From positions 44,563,609 through 44,627,608 of the forward strand of contig CM042084.1 in NCBI GenBank assembly GCA_023512835.1: DNA of 64,000 nt. The letters are read 5' to 3'. The notes beneath the pieces were generated by a model, which was given only the letters and a program-made list of their open reading frames with translations, was not told the DNA's origin and made no database searches. Each line of letters opens with the position of its first letter. The first letter of the stretch is position 1. Positions 20,459-32,612 of the stretch are shown one piece after another. The DNA comes from Taxillus chinensis (Eukaryota; Streptophyta; Magnoliopsida; Santalales; Loranthaceae). The position numbers and the translations under genes were made by a program.

Positions 20459-21009
20459 CCACCAAAGGACTCAGGACTGTCCCACCATCACGAACCATAG
20501 GATGCAGCTGCAACATCGCCAACTGCTCCATCAGTTTCCACTCTCTCACGGCCACCTCAGCTTTCCCTTTTCTGCTCAACGCGTCAGCCACAATATTACC
20601 CTTGCCCGGGGTATAGGCAAGAGTAAAATCAAAGGTCCTGGTAAATACTCCACCCATCTCCTCTTGCCTCAAATTCAAGTCCTTCTGGGTAAAGATGTAT
20701 CGAAGGCTCTTGTGATCCGAGAACACCACAAACTTCTCCCCCCAAGAGGTAGTGCTGCCAACTCTTCAGGGTGAAGATGACGGCCGCTAACTCAAGGTCA
20801 TGAGTAGGATAATTCTGCTCATGAGGCTTCAACTGCCTTGACCCATAAGCGACCACACCGTGCTCCTGCATAAGCACACACCCCAAACCAACCCTGGACG
20901 CATCACGGTATACCTCATACGAAATATCCTCCCTAGGCAACCTCAACACAGGTGCGGTGGTCAAACGGGTTTTGAGAGTCTCAAACGCCGCCGGCACTTG
21001 TCTGTCCAC
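20340..21009 (-). pseudogene. pol: RNase H of E5
   Basis: Two frames. The first has [14 protein letters not shown] (the usual Cys of YCDAS is Arg, but Asp is kept), [19 protein letters not shown]. It breaks in a six-base G/C run at about 20738-20743 (TCCCCCC on the plus strand). The second resumes with [10 protein letters not shown] and [12 protein letters not shown]. Active-site acidic residues remain. Confidence 0.85.
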
Positions 21010-22057
21010 TCAAATTTCACTCCTTTCCTAGTCAACGCCGTCATAGGAGCTGCCAAACGGGAGAACCCCTCGACAAAACGACGATAGTACCCCGCTAAGC
21101 CAAGAAAACTACGGATCTCAAAAACGTTGGTTGGCCTCGCCCACGATGCCACGGCCTCAATCTTGGCCGGGTCCACCCTAACTCCCTCACTGACACCACA
21201 TGGCCAAGAAAGTGAACCTCCTGCAGCCAAAACTCACACTTGCTAAACTTAGCAAACAAACGCTGGTCCCTCAAGGTTTGCAACACCGTTGCCAAGTGCT
21301 CCACATGCTCCTTCTCGGTCTTGGAATACACCAAGATATCATCGATAAACACCACCACGAACGAGTCTAAGTATGGGGCAAAGACTTGGTTCATCAAATG
21401 CATAAATGCTTGCCGGCGCATTAGTGAGCCCAAAAGGCATCACTATCCACTCGTAATGCCCATACCGCACCGAAAGGCCGTTTTAGGGATGTCTCCCTCC
21501 CTAACCCTTAACCGATGATACCCCGACCGTAAATCTATTTTGGAAAACCACTGGGCCCCACTCAACTGGTCAAACAGGTCATCTATCCGAGGCAACGGGT
21601 ACTTGTTCTTCACAATCACCGAATTCGGCTTCCTGTAGTCGATGCAGAGACGAAGCGTGCCATCGGCCTTCTTAGCAAAGAGCACCGGAGCACCCCAAGG
21701 TGAGGTACTCGGTCCGATATACCCTTGGCCCACCAACTCCTTGATTTGCCTTTGCGGCTCCCTCGGCTCGGCTGGCCCCATACGATATGCTACTTGGGAA
21801 ATCGGACCCGTTCCCGGCACCAACTCAATGGTAAACTCCACACTCCTCTTGGGAGGTAAACTCCTCAACCGGTCAGGGAAGACATCCCGAAATTGGTCCA
21901 CGACAGGTGGGCCACACCCTCTTCTCCACCTTACCCACCTCGGCAAAGGTCGGGGCTGCCAACCTGTGGGTAATGGCACCCCACCGGTCCAACACCGGCC
22001 CGGCCCAACTCGCCTCACGGTCCCACTCCCCCTGCAGGGTGCAAGAGATCCCCGCAA
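20961..22057 (-). pseudogene. pol: Reverse transcriptase of E5
   Basis: Motifs in order: [79 protein letters not shown], then after a shift [20 protein letters not shown] with the intact active-site [19 protein letters not shown] and [15 protein letters not shown]. Frameshifts near 21440 and 21220 split it. Upstream it runs into protease in another frame. Confidence 0.87.
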
Positions 22058-22505
22058 GTGTCACGAAGGATACACGCCGCTGGTAACAGTCTATCTTGGC
22101 TTGGAAAGCCATAAGCCAATCCATACCCAAGATCGGGTCAAAAGTATGCAAAGGCATCACATGCAAGTCAAAACTCAGCTCCACCTCGCCTATGGTTAAC
22201 ACACAGTTACGACACACACGCCGTACCTCAATCATGCCTCCCACCGGAGACTCCACAACCAGGGGCCTTGCGGCCTCCACACAAGCTAACCCCAAGCCGT
22301 CTATTATAAGCTCAGCAACAAACGAACATGATGCACCCGTATCGAAAAGAACAGAAGCTAATGTACGGGAGATCAAAAGGGTACCTCTAACCACCGACGA
22401 TCCTGCTCCACCCTCAGCTGGTGGGGGTGGTAGCTCAGCCTCCTCCTGGTACGTCGCCTCTAGCGCAAACACCCTTCCTTGTCCCGTGCCACTTGGTCGG
22501 CTCAC
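21873..22505 (-). pseudogene. pol: Aspartic protease of E5
   Basis: Active site ASVLFDTGASCSF (about 22355), then PLVVESPVGG and the family phrase FDPILGMDWL (about 22140). The catalytic DTG triad is intact. Frame differs from both the gag C-terminus and RT. Confidence 0.87.
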
Positions 22506-23803
22506 TCACTGGACGCTTCCCGCTAAGGTTGCCTCTAGCCTCAGTCTGCTGCCGCTCCGGCCTCCCCTGGGGTCGGGTCTGACTCGATCCTGCCTGACTA
22601 GCCTGCCACTGACGAGCTGGTCTCTCTGCTGGTGTACGGAAACTGGCGTCACTCCTCATGCTGGATGCCATGCCTCCAACTCCCTTGTTGCTACTCCGGC
22701 AAACCCGGCTCAAATGGCCTTCTCGTCCACAGCTATTGCATCGCCAGTTCTTCTTGGGACACTCCCTCTTGAAGTGGCCTTGCTCCCCACAGCAATGACA
22801 ACCGCTGGGGAGTCCTCCTGCTGGACCTTCCTGTCTGTTACCGCCAAAGCTAGACCTCCCTGGGGGCACTGATGGTTGTCCCCGGCTGCGAAAGGAACTG
22901 CTATCCCTTTCCTCAGTCTTGGGCCGCTTGGACCCGGAATCACGCTCCAACCCACCCTGCAACGGGCGACCCTGATGGGTCTGCCTCCCATCATCCAGCT
23001 CCCTCTCGGCTACACGGGCCGTCTCTGACCTCGGCATAGGTCCTCAAGCGTAGAATTGCCACCCTCTCGCCTGGGGCTGGCCTGAGACCCAAGGTGAACT
23101 TGTGGGCCTTCAGGTCCTCCCTTGCCACGCTCTCAGGAGCAAACCTACTCAAGCTCCAGAACTCCCGCTCATACTCAGGTACCGTCCTGGATCCCTGCTT
23201 CAGCTGCCGAATTCTTCCCTCTTCTTGCCATCTCACTGATTCCGGGAAGAACTCCTCATGGAAGAGTTGCAAGAACTCCTCCCAAAGCATGAGTTGCACC
23301 GCACGGCTCCCCGCGACACTCGTCCACCACTCCAAAGCATCCCCCTCCAGTTGCCGAATTGCCGGCCGCACCTTATCTTCTTCCCGGGGTAGGAGAAAGG
23401 AGAACACATGCTCTATCTGCCTCAACCACTGTTCGCCTACCACGGGTTCACCTTCCCCCTTGAATCGCGGAGGTTGTTCCTTTCGGAACCGTGTCACCAC
23501 GTCATCCTCTACACGAGTTGGTACACCACCCAGCGAACTCTCATGCTCGCGAGGCGGCTCTCCCACTTGGTGGTGGTGGTGGTGGCACCACCTGCTTGTC
23601 TGCCATCTCACGGCGCACCTCCTCCCGAACGTCCTGCCGGAGTCCCTCCCGTAGCTCTTGTACCTCCAGCCGGATGCCTTCTCGTAGCTGTGCCAAGCAA
23701 CAACGCATGCCCTCCAACGGACGGTCCCGCACCCGGACCCTCATGGGCGAGATGACTCATCGCCCACTGCCCCGGACGCATGTGTCACTCTCCTCGGCGG
23801 CAT
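22435..23803 (-). pseudogene. gag: Gag of E5, frameshifted
   Basis: Probable start is the ATG at 23803-23801 (MPPRRVTHASG). A coiled segment (LREGIRLEVQELREGLRQDV) is followed by PPPPPP. The gag core (VTRFRKEQPPRFKGEGEP, LEWWTSVAG, FLQLFHEEFFPESVR, RFAPESV; 23611-22991) and, in a third frame, two CCHC knuckles follow: CHCCGEQGHFKREC and CNSCGREGHLSRVC (about 22800-22700). This is the intact-order gag from which the mini-gags of E3 and E8 can be derived by deletion. Confidence 0.87.
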
Positions 23804-24194
23804 TCTTACTACACGAAGTAAGATGCACAACGTCAAAACAATTTTATAACCTATCGCGTCACTACCTCTACCCCACTGATCAATTCCACTATCACATGAC
23901 ATTGCACACATACATCGTATCAATCACATTGCACAGTTCAGTACACATTACCAAACAAATCAGAGTTGCACATTTCACAAGCATATGATCTTATCCACAG
24001 TTCAGCACACATTCACAGCAAATGCAACTAGTGCCCTAATGCCAATGCATGCAAATCCTACCACAAGACTGGACTACCCTAAGTACACCTTGGAGGCTCA
24101 AAGAGGACCATGTTGATCAGGCATGTCCCTCCAGGCTCCTCCAAAGGACTTAGGATAACCAGGTCCGCCCACTACTCTAGGCCAACTAGACCAT
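23804..24194 (-). other. Untranslated leader of E5
   Basis: Non-coding DNA between PBS and gag, similar near the PBS to the leaders of E3 and E8. No feature of its own. Confidence 0.7.
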
Positions 24195-24205
24195 GCTCGA
24201 TACCA
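24195..24205 (-). other. PBS of E5, initiator-Met type with a 1-bp loss
   Basis: Element strand TGGTATCGAGC: the canonical TGGTATCAGAGC lacking one base, 3 bp from the LTR end. Confidence 0.82.
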
Positions 24206-24208
24206 TAT

Positions 24209-25324
24209 TGTCACGCCCCGGATTTCCAACCCGAGGAAACCGGTGCGTGACTCCCCTTGTACCCACACGGAGGGCAAAGGGGTTAGGGTGCAAACCCTGA
24301 ACATAACATTTTAAACATCCACAACACATTCAAAACAGTAGGGTTCAATAAAGCAATCCACAATCCAAAATAGTCTTTATTACAACAATCCTCTTTTCAA
24401 TCCATCCCCACTGGGGTTACATCAATTCTCATAACAATAACAAATAGTAAACAGTAAGGTAAATAAGGTCTTCCACTTTGGGGTCCCTCCTAACGCCTGT
24501 ATGTTCCTGAAAGAAAACACAACATAGAGGGAGGGGTGAGCAACCACAGCTCAGTAGGGATCATGTCTCCCCAACCCATCCCATGCTCCTAGCATCTACA
24601 TGGGTGTGTACAGGTGCAGTGTAGTGACAATAAAATGTAAACAGGTTGTATTCCACATTCACAAGGCACACACCTATCCACAGCCTCACAGGCTTAGCCA
24701 CACAGGCTAACATAGCCACAGCCACTCAGGCTTAGCCACACGGGCTAACATATCCACAGCCTCTCAGGCTTAGCCACACAGGCTAACATATCCACGGCCT
24801 CTCAGGCTTAGCCACACGGGCTAACATATCCACAGCCCTCTCAGGCTTAGCCACACAAAGCTAACAGACAGATCCAGGGCTTCCACAGCCACCGGGTTCC
24901 ACAAACACAGCATACAAGGTCACCCAGGCATATTATCAAACACATAGCATACACACTTTTACAGGCATAATACCAAACACTTGACATGCATACATTCACA
25001 AACCCACAATCCCAGCCACACAGGCATATTATCAAACACTTGATATGCACTCACCATCCAACACCAAAATACATCAAAAATCGCCATTGAAGGCCAACAT
25101 CCATATAGGAGGTCACACCTATATGGATTACATATGTATATATAACGAGATATGACCCATAATCTGCCCTAGAACCCTAGGACAGAGGAGGATTTAGGAA
25201 GAACAGAACCCCTACCTCAAGTAAAACGCAACAACACAGCACTGTCCCGATCCCACGTCGAACGCCGTCCACCCACGAAGCACCGACCACCCACGCAAGA
25301 CGCCCGGCAGCAACCAGGAGCTCT

Positions 25325-25377
<53 letters not shown>

Positions 25378-25739
25378 CGGCCGGTGGTGGAGCAACAAAC
25401 CCTAACCCTAAAACAGAGGGGCTTCTCCTCCTTATATAGACAACACAACATCGAACGACGTAGTTTTGATTAAGTGAATCCCAGGATCAAAACGACGTAG
25501 TTTTGATCACACAAGTTAGCACCTTTCCGCACCCATATAGGCCAAAATACTCAGAATTTCAACATGGTCCTTTGGAGAAAGATCATTAGAATGTCAAAAC
25601 CAAGGGAACCATGCAAAAATATGGCTGCACGCCAATTTGCACGTGAATTCCCCAATTCACGTGCAACTCCAAATGCACTCCAAATGCTCTCAAACTTCAC
25701 CCCTAGCCTCCTTGCCTCATGTAGAAGACAACCACACTT
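24209..25739 (-). repeat. Truncated 5' LTR of E5
   Basis: Matches the 3' LTR from its inner end up to 18480 and then stops; the outer 210 bp are missing. Has five 38-bp units (about 24677-24866), a longer (CT)n run (25328-25374) and TATATAA (minus strand, 25438-25432). Confidence 0.9.
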
Positions 25740-27308
25740 TTCGTGCTCATCAAAGAGAACACACCTTCTATTCTACTTTGTTTGAAAACTCACACACTAT
25801 TCTAATGACTGATTAACCACACCTTGAGCCAAGGAATTGAGCTCAACACTCTAAACAAACACACATATAAACATCAAGCCATTGTGGCTTTTATTCCGAA
25901 AATATTTTTTTTGTTTTTTTTTTCGCACTTCTTTTAAATAATAACCTTACAATGTTGCATTTTGTACTATCCCTTGATGGATTATTCACTCTTTTTTTCA
26001 CTCACCTTTTTTGAATTTGCCTTTTTCTTGGCTGCAAGGAGAGAAATATTTATCTCAATCCCTTTATTACATGACACATGAATAAAACTGGTTTTTTCTA
26101 ATGCATACCCCTTGCCATTTTGCTAAGTAGGGAGGGATAGAAATACACCGAGTGTCTCACATCACATTATCCAATTAAATGATGAGCTTTTTCACATTGT
26201 GCATCACAACCTTCTACATAAACAACATAACAAAACAAAAACTAGGATACATAGGAAGTCAAAGTGACTTAAATGACCTTGTATCACTAGCAACACACCA
26301 AGCACCGAGCACTAATAAGTAATCATCATGCTTAGTTAACTCCTACCATTAAATAACCAATGTTGAAAGTAAAGAGGATCAAAGAAGACTATTACCCTAT
26401 AAAACATGAATATCACTCGAGGGCTAAAAAGAGGTTTTTCTCAATTTTCTTTTGGATTTTCTCTTCACTCAACTCTAAGGGTCACTAAGTATTATCCTAG
26501 CATGTCATGCTCAGCTAATATTCAAAGTCCAGCTCTAAAAACATGGTGATATCATTCAAGAGATATATACATGATTAAACCAACTCATAACACACCTTAA
26601 TTACTTTAACACCCTTATCACAACATGATACTAATGTGGCATAAAAGTTAAAATTTAAGCCAAAATTGCATACCTAGTATTCATGCCTCTCCATATGCAA
26701 ATCACACATGCAAACAACTCAAACAATCACACAAAATTAAAAAAAATGACAACTAATGAACAAGCCAAAAACAAAAACCAAAAACAAAATACATATTCAC
26801 AAACAATCAAGGATAAACAAGTGGCTCAAGTCACACCCCACACCACACTTAAATTATGCTATGTCCTCATGGCATGGAGTAAGGAGTAGGAAGGAACTTA
26901 CCTGTCGGTGGATTTCTCCCCAATTTCGATATGAGAAAACACATTTTCTTTTGTTTGACCTAAGAGGCAAGCTCATTTGATATCACGTGTAGAATAAAAG
27001 ATGCTCCAAATTTTGTCATACATGTGTCCTCCAAATTTCAAAGCAATTGGGCAAAAATTGCCCTTGCACATGATATGGCCATTGTCACAGGCGGGGCCAA
27101 ATTGCCTCAAATGTTTCCAGTAAATTCTCATGTAATGCGGATCAAAAGCTTCTTTTGCACGACATATTGGTTCCGACTCTTTACCCCATTAAAACACTAT
27201 TTTCTATTTTTGACCTAGAAGAGAGCCTTGTGGATATCACGTGAAGAAGAAGAAATTGCTCCCCATGCCTCTAGTTACCTTCCACAACAACTTCAAAGCC
27301 AAAGGACT
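25740..27308 (-). mobile_element. E6 fragment: 3' untranslated region
   Basis: Non-coding. From about 25741 to 26905 it is the reverse complement of the 3' UTR of E7 (about 38830-37740), with good collinearity; for example GAATGATATCACCATGTTTT occurs on the element strand of both. On the element strand the homology begins at CAGGTAAGT (about 26905), where E7 has GGGGTAAGT. 26906-27308 is not shared with E7 and contains two related sub-blocks, each with CACGTGATATC and AGGTCAAA. No gene seen; the 3' LTR of E6 is missing. Confidence 0.75.
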
Positions 27309-28959
27309 CGATAACGTGCATTTTATGCCGTTATTCTAGTGTTTATTTAGGATATTTAAGAGCATGATTAGAGCCTTATTGCTTCATATATCATATATAT
27401 TTGCTCTAACCCCTAGGAAGATGCTAGTTGCAAATACATGCGTTTTTAAGCTGTTTTGGCAGATTTTGGACCTCACTTTTGACTAGGTAGATGGCCTCAA
27501 ACAATTGGCGTGCAAGAACAAAAGTTTCTTAGAATGATGTCCTCTACCTACCACAGAAATTTCAGAGCATTTGGAGCTGATTTGGAGCTGCACGTGAATT
27601 CACCCATTTCACGTGCAAGCCTATTTTTGCCTCTCAGGACTCTACAGGGATGCAAGGAAGCTTGGGGAGAAGTTTGAGCTGATTTGGAGGTGCACGTGAA
27701 TTCACCATATCACGTGCAAATTGGCGTGCGAGAGATATTTTTGGACCGATCCTATCGTTTTTCTATGCTGATCATTTGTTCCTGAAGGCCCAAGTCCAAA
27801 TTGTGGATGGAAGATAGAGATTTTAAAGTTTCGAGTGTTACTTATCAAAACTACGTCGTTTTGATAGATGGGCTAGGTTACACACCTCAAAGCCCATCCA
27901 AACTCTATAAATACAAGCCTCCACGCCTCTGCTAGCCATACCTAACCCCCCCTACACGTTTTTAGAGAGAGAGAGGCTCCACGACTTGGAGGTGCTCCTT
28001 GACCTAGGAGAGTAGCCGTCGTCGCCATCGCAGCAGCCGTTGCGGATTTTGGAGCCTGGATTTGAAGCTTTGCTTGTGCGCGTGATCAAGAAGAAGATGT
28101 TTAGCTTTTCTGCTTTGTGTTTGCTTGTAATCATGCGTGAGTAGTCTTTTAATCTAGGGGAGCAATGTAGCCCCCTTGTTGCTTTGCTTTGTGTTTATGA
28201 ATATTTGGGTTTGGATGATTGAGTTTTGCATGTTTTATGAATCTGTTCTTAATCTCTATCATTGGATCTACACCTTGGTATTTTTAACCCTAGTCTGGGG
28301 CGGATTGAGATTCATAACTTATTTGTAATTAGTGTGATCATTATCCTTTTGCAAGTATGATTTATTGGCTTTGCATGTTTGTGTGTTTAGATGACCATTC
28401 CTGGCATACAACTCTTAAAAGGATCTCAATGACCATTTGTTGTCCTTGGCTTATGTTTAGCATGTTTTCAATCGACAACCCTAATACCATGAACCAGGAG
28501 AGATAACATTGGGAGGTGAAATTGTGACCCTAGATGCTTTTAATCCTTGAATCTTAATCTTAAAATCAGTTTACTTTCTTTATTTATTCAGAAAACCAAA
28601 TAAAAATTAGATCTTTAGTTTAAAAAAAGAAAACTTTTTGCCAAGACATTTTATAGAACAAGAGTAATTGGGTGCTTTGATTTGAGAACTAGAAAACTAG
28701 GCTAATCCCTGTGGGTTCGACCCCTTGCTTGCTGCTATTCTTTTAGTGCAAACTTAGGGAATTTATTATCTTGAAGAGAGATTTAACGACATTAGCTAGC
28801 TCTTTTAGAGAGGCTAAAAAATCTCGTCTGTCGGACTCGCACGTAAGATTGGGTTATCATGTGCATTGTCACTTGCAAGCCGTTTTTGGCTCAAATGTAC
28901 TCCATTTTTGCTCAAATTTCACTGCTAGTAGGGCCCTCTTCAAGGTACAAAATGTGATA
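27309..28959 (+). repeat. 5' LTR of E7
   Basis: Starts CGATAACGTGC (3' LTR has TGATAACGTGC) and ends AATGTGATA (3' LTR AATGTGACA). Promoter part: CACGTG inverted repeats (about 27592-27720), an ACGT near-palindrome at 27844-27865, TATAAATA at 27906-27913, then a GA-rich leader. The rest is non-coding. Confidence 0.9.
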
Positions 28960-29354
28960 TTGAGTGAAATTGCCGGGGGATTCAACGGTTAACTAGTTTT
29001 TAAAATCAACATTGAGTGAAATTGTTTGAATTCCGATCTTGGTGTTTTATTTTGTCTTCTCTTTTCTGTTATTTTGTGTTCTTTATTTGTTTATTTTGCA
29101 TTGTTCGGAGCGCTGGGTGTGTTCTTGTTGTTTTACAGGAACATACATCAAGGATTCCTAGTTGTGCATGCAAAGAGAGGAGGATATACAATTTACTCGG
29201 GAACCTGAAAGGTTGTTCGGAGCTCGGCGTAGAGCAGCTAGGGAAGCAAAGACGTGAGGTGAAGAAGCATTGCAAGGCTTGGAGCAATCCGTAGGCGATC
29301 TGATGGTAGATCTCGGACCTGATGGTGGTGCACCACACGGAGGGGCCAATTACA
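28960..29354 (+). other. Leader of E7 with degenerate PBS
   Basis: ATTGCCGGGGGATTCAACGG (about 28970-28989) keeps only the distal half of the Asp-type PBS; the TGGCGCCG half is lost or replaced. E6 has a much fuller PBS at the matching place (55580-55597). The rest is non-coding leader shared with E6. Confidence 0.65.
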
Positions 29355-30850
29355 ATGGCTAGTATCCAGAAGAAGAGGGTAATAGGTTTATGCCCAGAAC
29401 CTTCTTAGACTATGCGAGACCGATGATGTCGGACCATTATTCGGGATTCGGCAGACAAGAGTCCAAGCAAATAGCTTTGAGTGAAGCCGGCATTGATCAA
29501 CATGGTGAGCAACAACGCGTTTGGAGGAACAGCCGTGGATGATCCGCACCAAGCATTTGATAAGGTTCTACCAAGTGTGCGACACCATCAAGATCAACAA
29601 TGTGTCGGAGGAGGCAATAAAGCTAAGGCTTTTCCCTTTCTCTTTAAGGGATAGAGCTCTTGGCTGGTTCAACAGTCCAAGAGGGTTCAATCAACACTTG
29701 GGAGGAGATGCAAACCAAGTTCATGTCAAAGTACTTCCCTCCTTCCAAGGTGATCCAGCTTTCGAGAGGAGAGATTAGCAAGTTCAGGCAAGATGAGACG
29801 GAGACTCTTCATGAAGCTTGGGAGCGTTTCAAATTGAATCTTTCTACACAGGTCTTCAGTCCCATTCACAAGACAAGGTGAATGCACTCTGGAGGATGCT
29901 TGATGAACCTAGAGCCTGACGCAAGATGGCAGGCTCTTGGAGAGGCTGTCATTAGCCGATTGGCGGTGGTCTAATGTGCGTACTTCAAAGCCGAGGGAGA
30001 AGATAGCTTCGGTTGAAAATTCTTCCAATGATGTGCAAGCACAGATTCAAGCTTTAGTGAAAGGCATGGAAGTATTAGCTTTTAAAGTTGAAGGATCACA
30101 ACAAGCTTTACCAGATGGGCGAAGCAGGCTGGAGTGGAGTCAAGAAGCAAATTATGTTGGAGGAAAGGGCTTGTACCGAAACCGCAATTTTATCCTCAAC
30201 AACAACAACAAGGGTACAACCCAGAATCAGCAGCAATCTCAACCATTTCAGAGAACTCGACCGAGGGGGAGATACCTCATTTCAAGACAAATATGTGCCC
30301 CCGAGGGATGAAGCCAGAATCCATATGCTACGGATAATTATTTACACCCACCTCCAAGATTCGAGCAGAAACGACTTCGGCCTCAACAAGAAAGAGGAAG
30401 GGTATATCGGAATGTGGATGAGCCAACCAAAAGAGAGGATAATTTGGAGGAAAGGGTAGTCACAATAGAATCTTCAATTAAGAATATGGAGAAGTTACTT
30501 GTGAGTATGGCACGGAATGCTAATCAAAGGGTGTCAACCAATACTTTTCCAAGTGACACCGAGGTGAACCCCAAGGAGAGTTGTAAGGCTATCACTCTAA
30601 GGAGCGGGAAGACACCGAATGAAGCTGAAGAGCCTAAGAAGAAGGCAATTCCAGAAGAACAGAGCAGACCTTTGGAAGGCGATGACCAAGGAAAATCAGA
30701 TAAAGTCAAGAAAGAGTGCAAGAGAAGAAGGACAAGCAGTGAGTCAAGACAGAATAGGCTGAAGAACAAAGGCAAGAGCTCAAGCCTACTATGCCATTTC
30801 CTCGTCGGGAGGAACCAGGAGGGTTGAGGAAGAGTATAAGCGCTTTCGAG
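29355..30850 (+). pseudogene. gag: Gag of E7
   Basis: Begins at the ATG 29355-29357 (MASIQKKRV; E6 has MANIQKKRV) and soon hits a stop. Core motifs across three frames: LIRFYQVCDTIKINNVSEEA, LFPFSLRDRALGWFNS, FMSKYFPPSKV, DETETLHEAWERF. A small deletion follows ERF relative to E6, which keeps RRYPDHGRPQW. The C-terminal part has a coiled stretch (VQAQIQALVKGMEVLAFKV) and the linker VNPKESCKAITLRSGK (about 30562-30610), a hallmark of this lineage. No CCHC knuckle is seen. Confidence 0.82.
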
Positions 30851-30851
30851 T

Positions 30852-31350
30852 TTGTTCAAGAAGCTTGAAATTAATATTCCGATTGTGGAAATCTTGGAGC
30901 AGATGCCTAGGTACAGAAAGTACATTAAAGATTTTGTGACAAAGAAGAGGAAATATGGGGATCATGAGATGGTGGCGATCACCAACGAGGTGAGCAAGTG
31001 TTGTTCAACGAGTTTGCCCATCAAGCATAAAGATCCGGGCAGCTTTAATCTCCCTTGTGTGATTGGCAATGCACCGCAGCGACGAGGCCCTATGTGATTT
31101 AGGGGCCAGCATCAATTTGATCTCCTTCGCTTTGTATAAGCGGCTTGGGCTTAAGGGTATGAAGCCCACTTCCATATCATTGCGGTTTGTTGATCGGTCT
31201 CCTGGAAGGCCTGAAGGGATAATTGAAGACGTGTTAGTCAAAGTGGGCTCCTTCATATTTCCAGCGGACTTTGTTGTTTTGGAGATGGAAGAAGATAGAG
31301 GAGTTCAGCTACTCCTTGGAAGACCGTTTCTCGAACGGGTTGTGCATTGA
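30852..31350 (+). pseudogene. pol: Aspartic protease of E7
   Basis: Two frames. FKKLEINIPIVEILEQMPRY and LPIKHKDPGSFNLPCVIG precede the active site LCDLGASINLISF (about 31086-31124); the DLGAS form is usual in Athila/Tat elements. PEGIIEDVLVKVG and LLLGRPFL complete the fold. A 1-bp shift lies at about 31075, right before the active site. Confidence 0.85.
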
Positions 31351-31559
31351 TTGATGTTGCTCAAGGGTAGCTAACTCGAGAATTAATGAGGAGACCTTAG
31401 TCTTCCACATGGGGAAGGCTTTGCAAGGTCAAGAGGAGGAGGATTGCCTTTGGGTTGAAGACCTTGAGGAATTGGTGGAAGATTACTTGGCGAAGAAATT
31501 ACCACCACCAATAATGGAGCCCTTCACTTATAGAAGCTCAACAAGATGAAGAGATATAC

Positions 31560-32612
31560 TTGACAAATGAGGAAGATGAGGAAACTACAAACTCTTTGGA
31601 GCAAGCTGAGGAGGAAAAAGAAGATGACATGCCTCCAGCTCCAGAATTGAAGGAGCTGCCTGGACACCTAAGGTATGAATTTCTAGACTCTACAAATCAA
31701 TTCCCTGTCATTGTTGCTTCTAATTTGAATGATGTGGAGTGTACTCAATTGCTAGAAGTCCTTAGGAAACACAAAAAGGCCCTAGGATGGAACATTGAAG
31801 ACATTAGGGGTATTAGTCCAGGGATTTGCATGCATAAGATTTTGATGAATGATGATTTTAAACCCATGCCTGAGAGACAAAGAAGATTAAACCCTGCCAT
31901 GAAAGAAGTTGTTAGAAAAGAAATTTTAAAATGGAAAAATGCGGGTATAATTTATGCTATTTCGATAGTGAGTGGGTGAGTCCATTGCATGTTGTGCCCA
32001 AGAAAGGGGGCATGACCGTGATTAAGAATGAGAAAAATGAATTGATCCCATCTCGCACTGTGACGGGGTGGAGAGTGTGTGTTGACTATAGAAAGCTGAA
32101 CAAGGCTACTAGGAAGGATCATTTTCCTCTTCCTTTCATTGACCAAATGTTGGATAGGTTAGCTGGCTATAGTCACTACTGCTTTTTAGATGGCTATTCC
32201 GGGTATAATCAGATCATGTTTAGGCCTGAGGACCAAGAAAAAACCACCTTCACGTGCCCTTTTGGCACATTTGCATTTAGGAGAATGCCATTTGGGCTTT
32301 GTAATGCCCCTGCCACCTTCCAAAGGTGTATGATAGCTATTTTTCAGGGTTTGGTTGAGGAGATCATGGAGGTCTTCATGGATGACTTCTCGGTGTTTGG
32401 TTCCTCCTACCAACAAGTGCTTGAAAAATCTAGATGTGGTCTTAGAGAGAAGTGAGGAGAAGGAACTAGTCCTAAATTGGGAGAAATGCCATTTCATGGT
32501 AACCGAGGGGATAGTTCTAGGGCACAAGGTGTCTGCACATGGTTTGGAGGTAGACAAGGCAAAAATCTCCACTATTGAGACTCGCCACCTCCAACCAATG
32601 AAAAAGGAGTGA
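31560..32612 (+). pseudogene. pol: Reverse transcriptase of E7
   Basis: N-terminal ELKELPGHLRYEFLDSTNQF and ALGWNIEDIRGISP; then WVSPLHVVPKKGGMTV, TGWRVCVDYRKLNKATRKDH, FLDGYSGYNQI, PFGTFAFRRMPFGLCNAPAT and the catalytic FMDDFSVFGSS (Athila-type F-x-D-D). The thumb follows in another frame (LNWEKCHFMV, GHKVSAHGLEVDKAKI). Shifts near 31950, 32430 and 32595. Spacer 31351-31559 is a degenerate protease-RT linker. Confidence 0.87.

Larger units (their letters stand above)
16974..25739 (-). mobile_element. E5: Tekay-like chromovirus, distal LTR truncated
   Basis: Order on the minus strand: truncated 5' LTR (25739-24209), PBS, gag, protease, RT, RNase H, integrase with chromodomain, PPT, 3' LTR (18690-16974). 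It is inserted in RNase H of E4. A possible 5-bp TSD (TGCAA, 16969-16973) is present on the left, but the right partner was removed by a deletion ending at 25739. Gag and pol occupy at least eight separate frames, so it is non-functional as written. Confidence 0.9.

Noticed and set aside
22096..22872. 258-codon plus-strand frame inside E5
   Set aside because: Antisense shadow of the protease and zinc-knuckle region of gag; real motifs are on the minus strand.
25177..25451. Minus-strand frames with Arg-Glu runs
   Set aside because: Translation of the (CT)n microsatellite in the E5 LTR; similar at 17985-18206.
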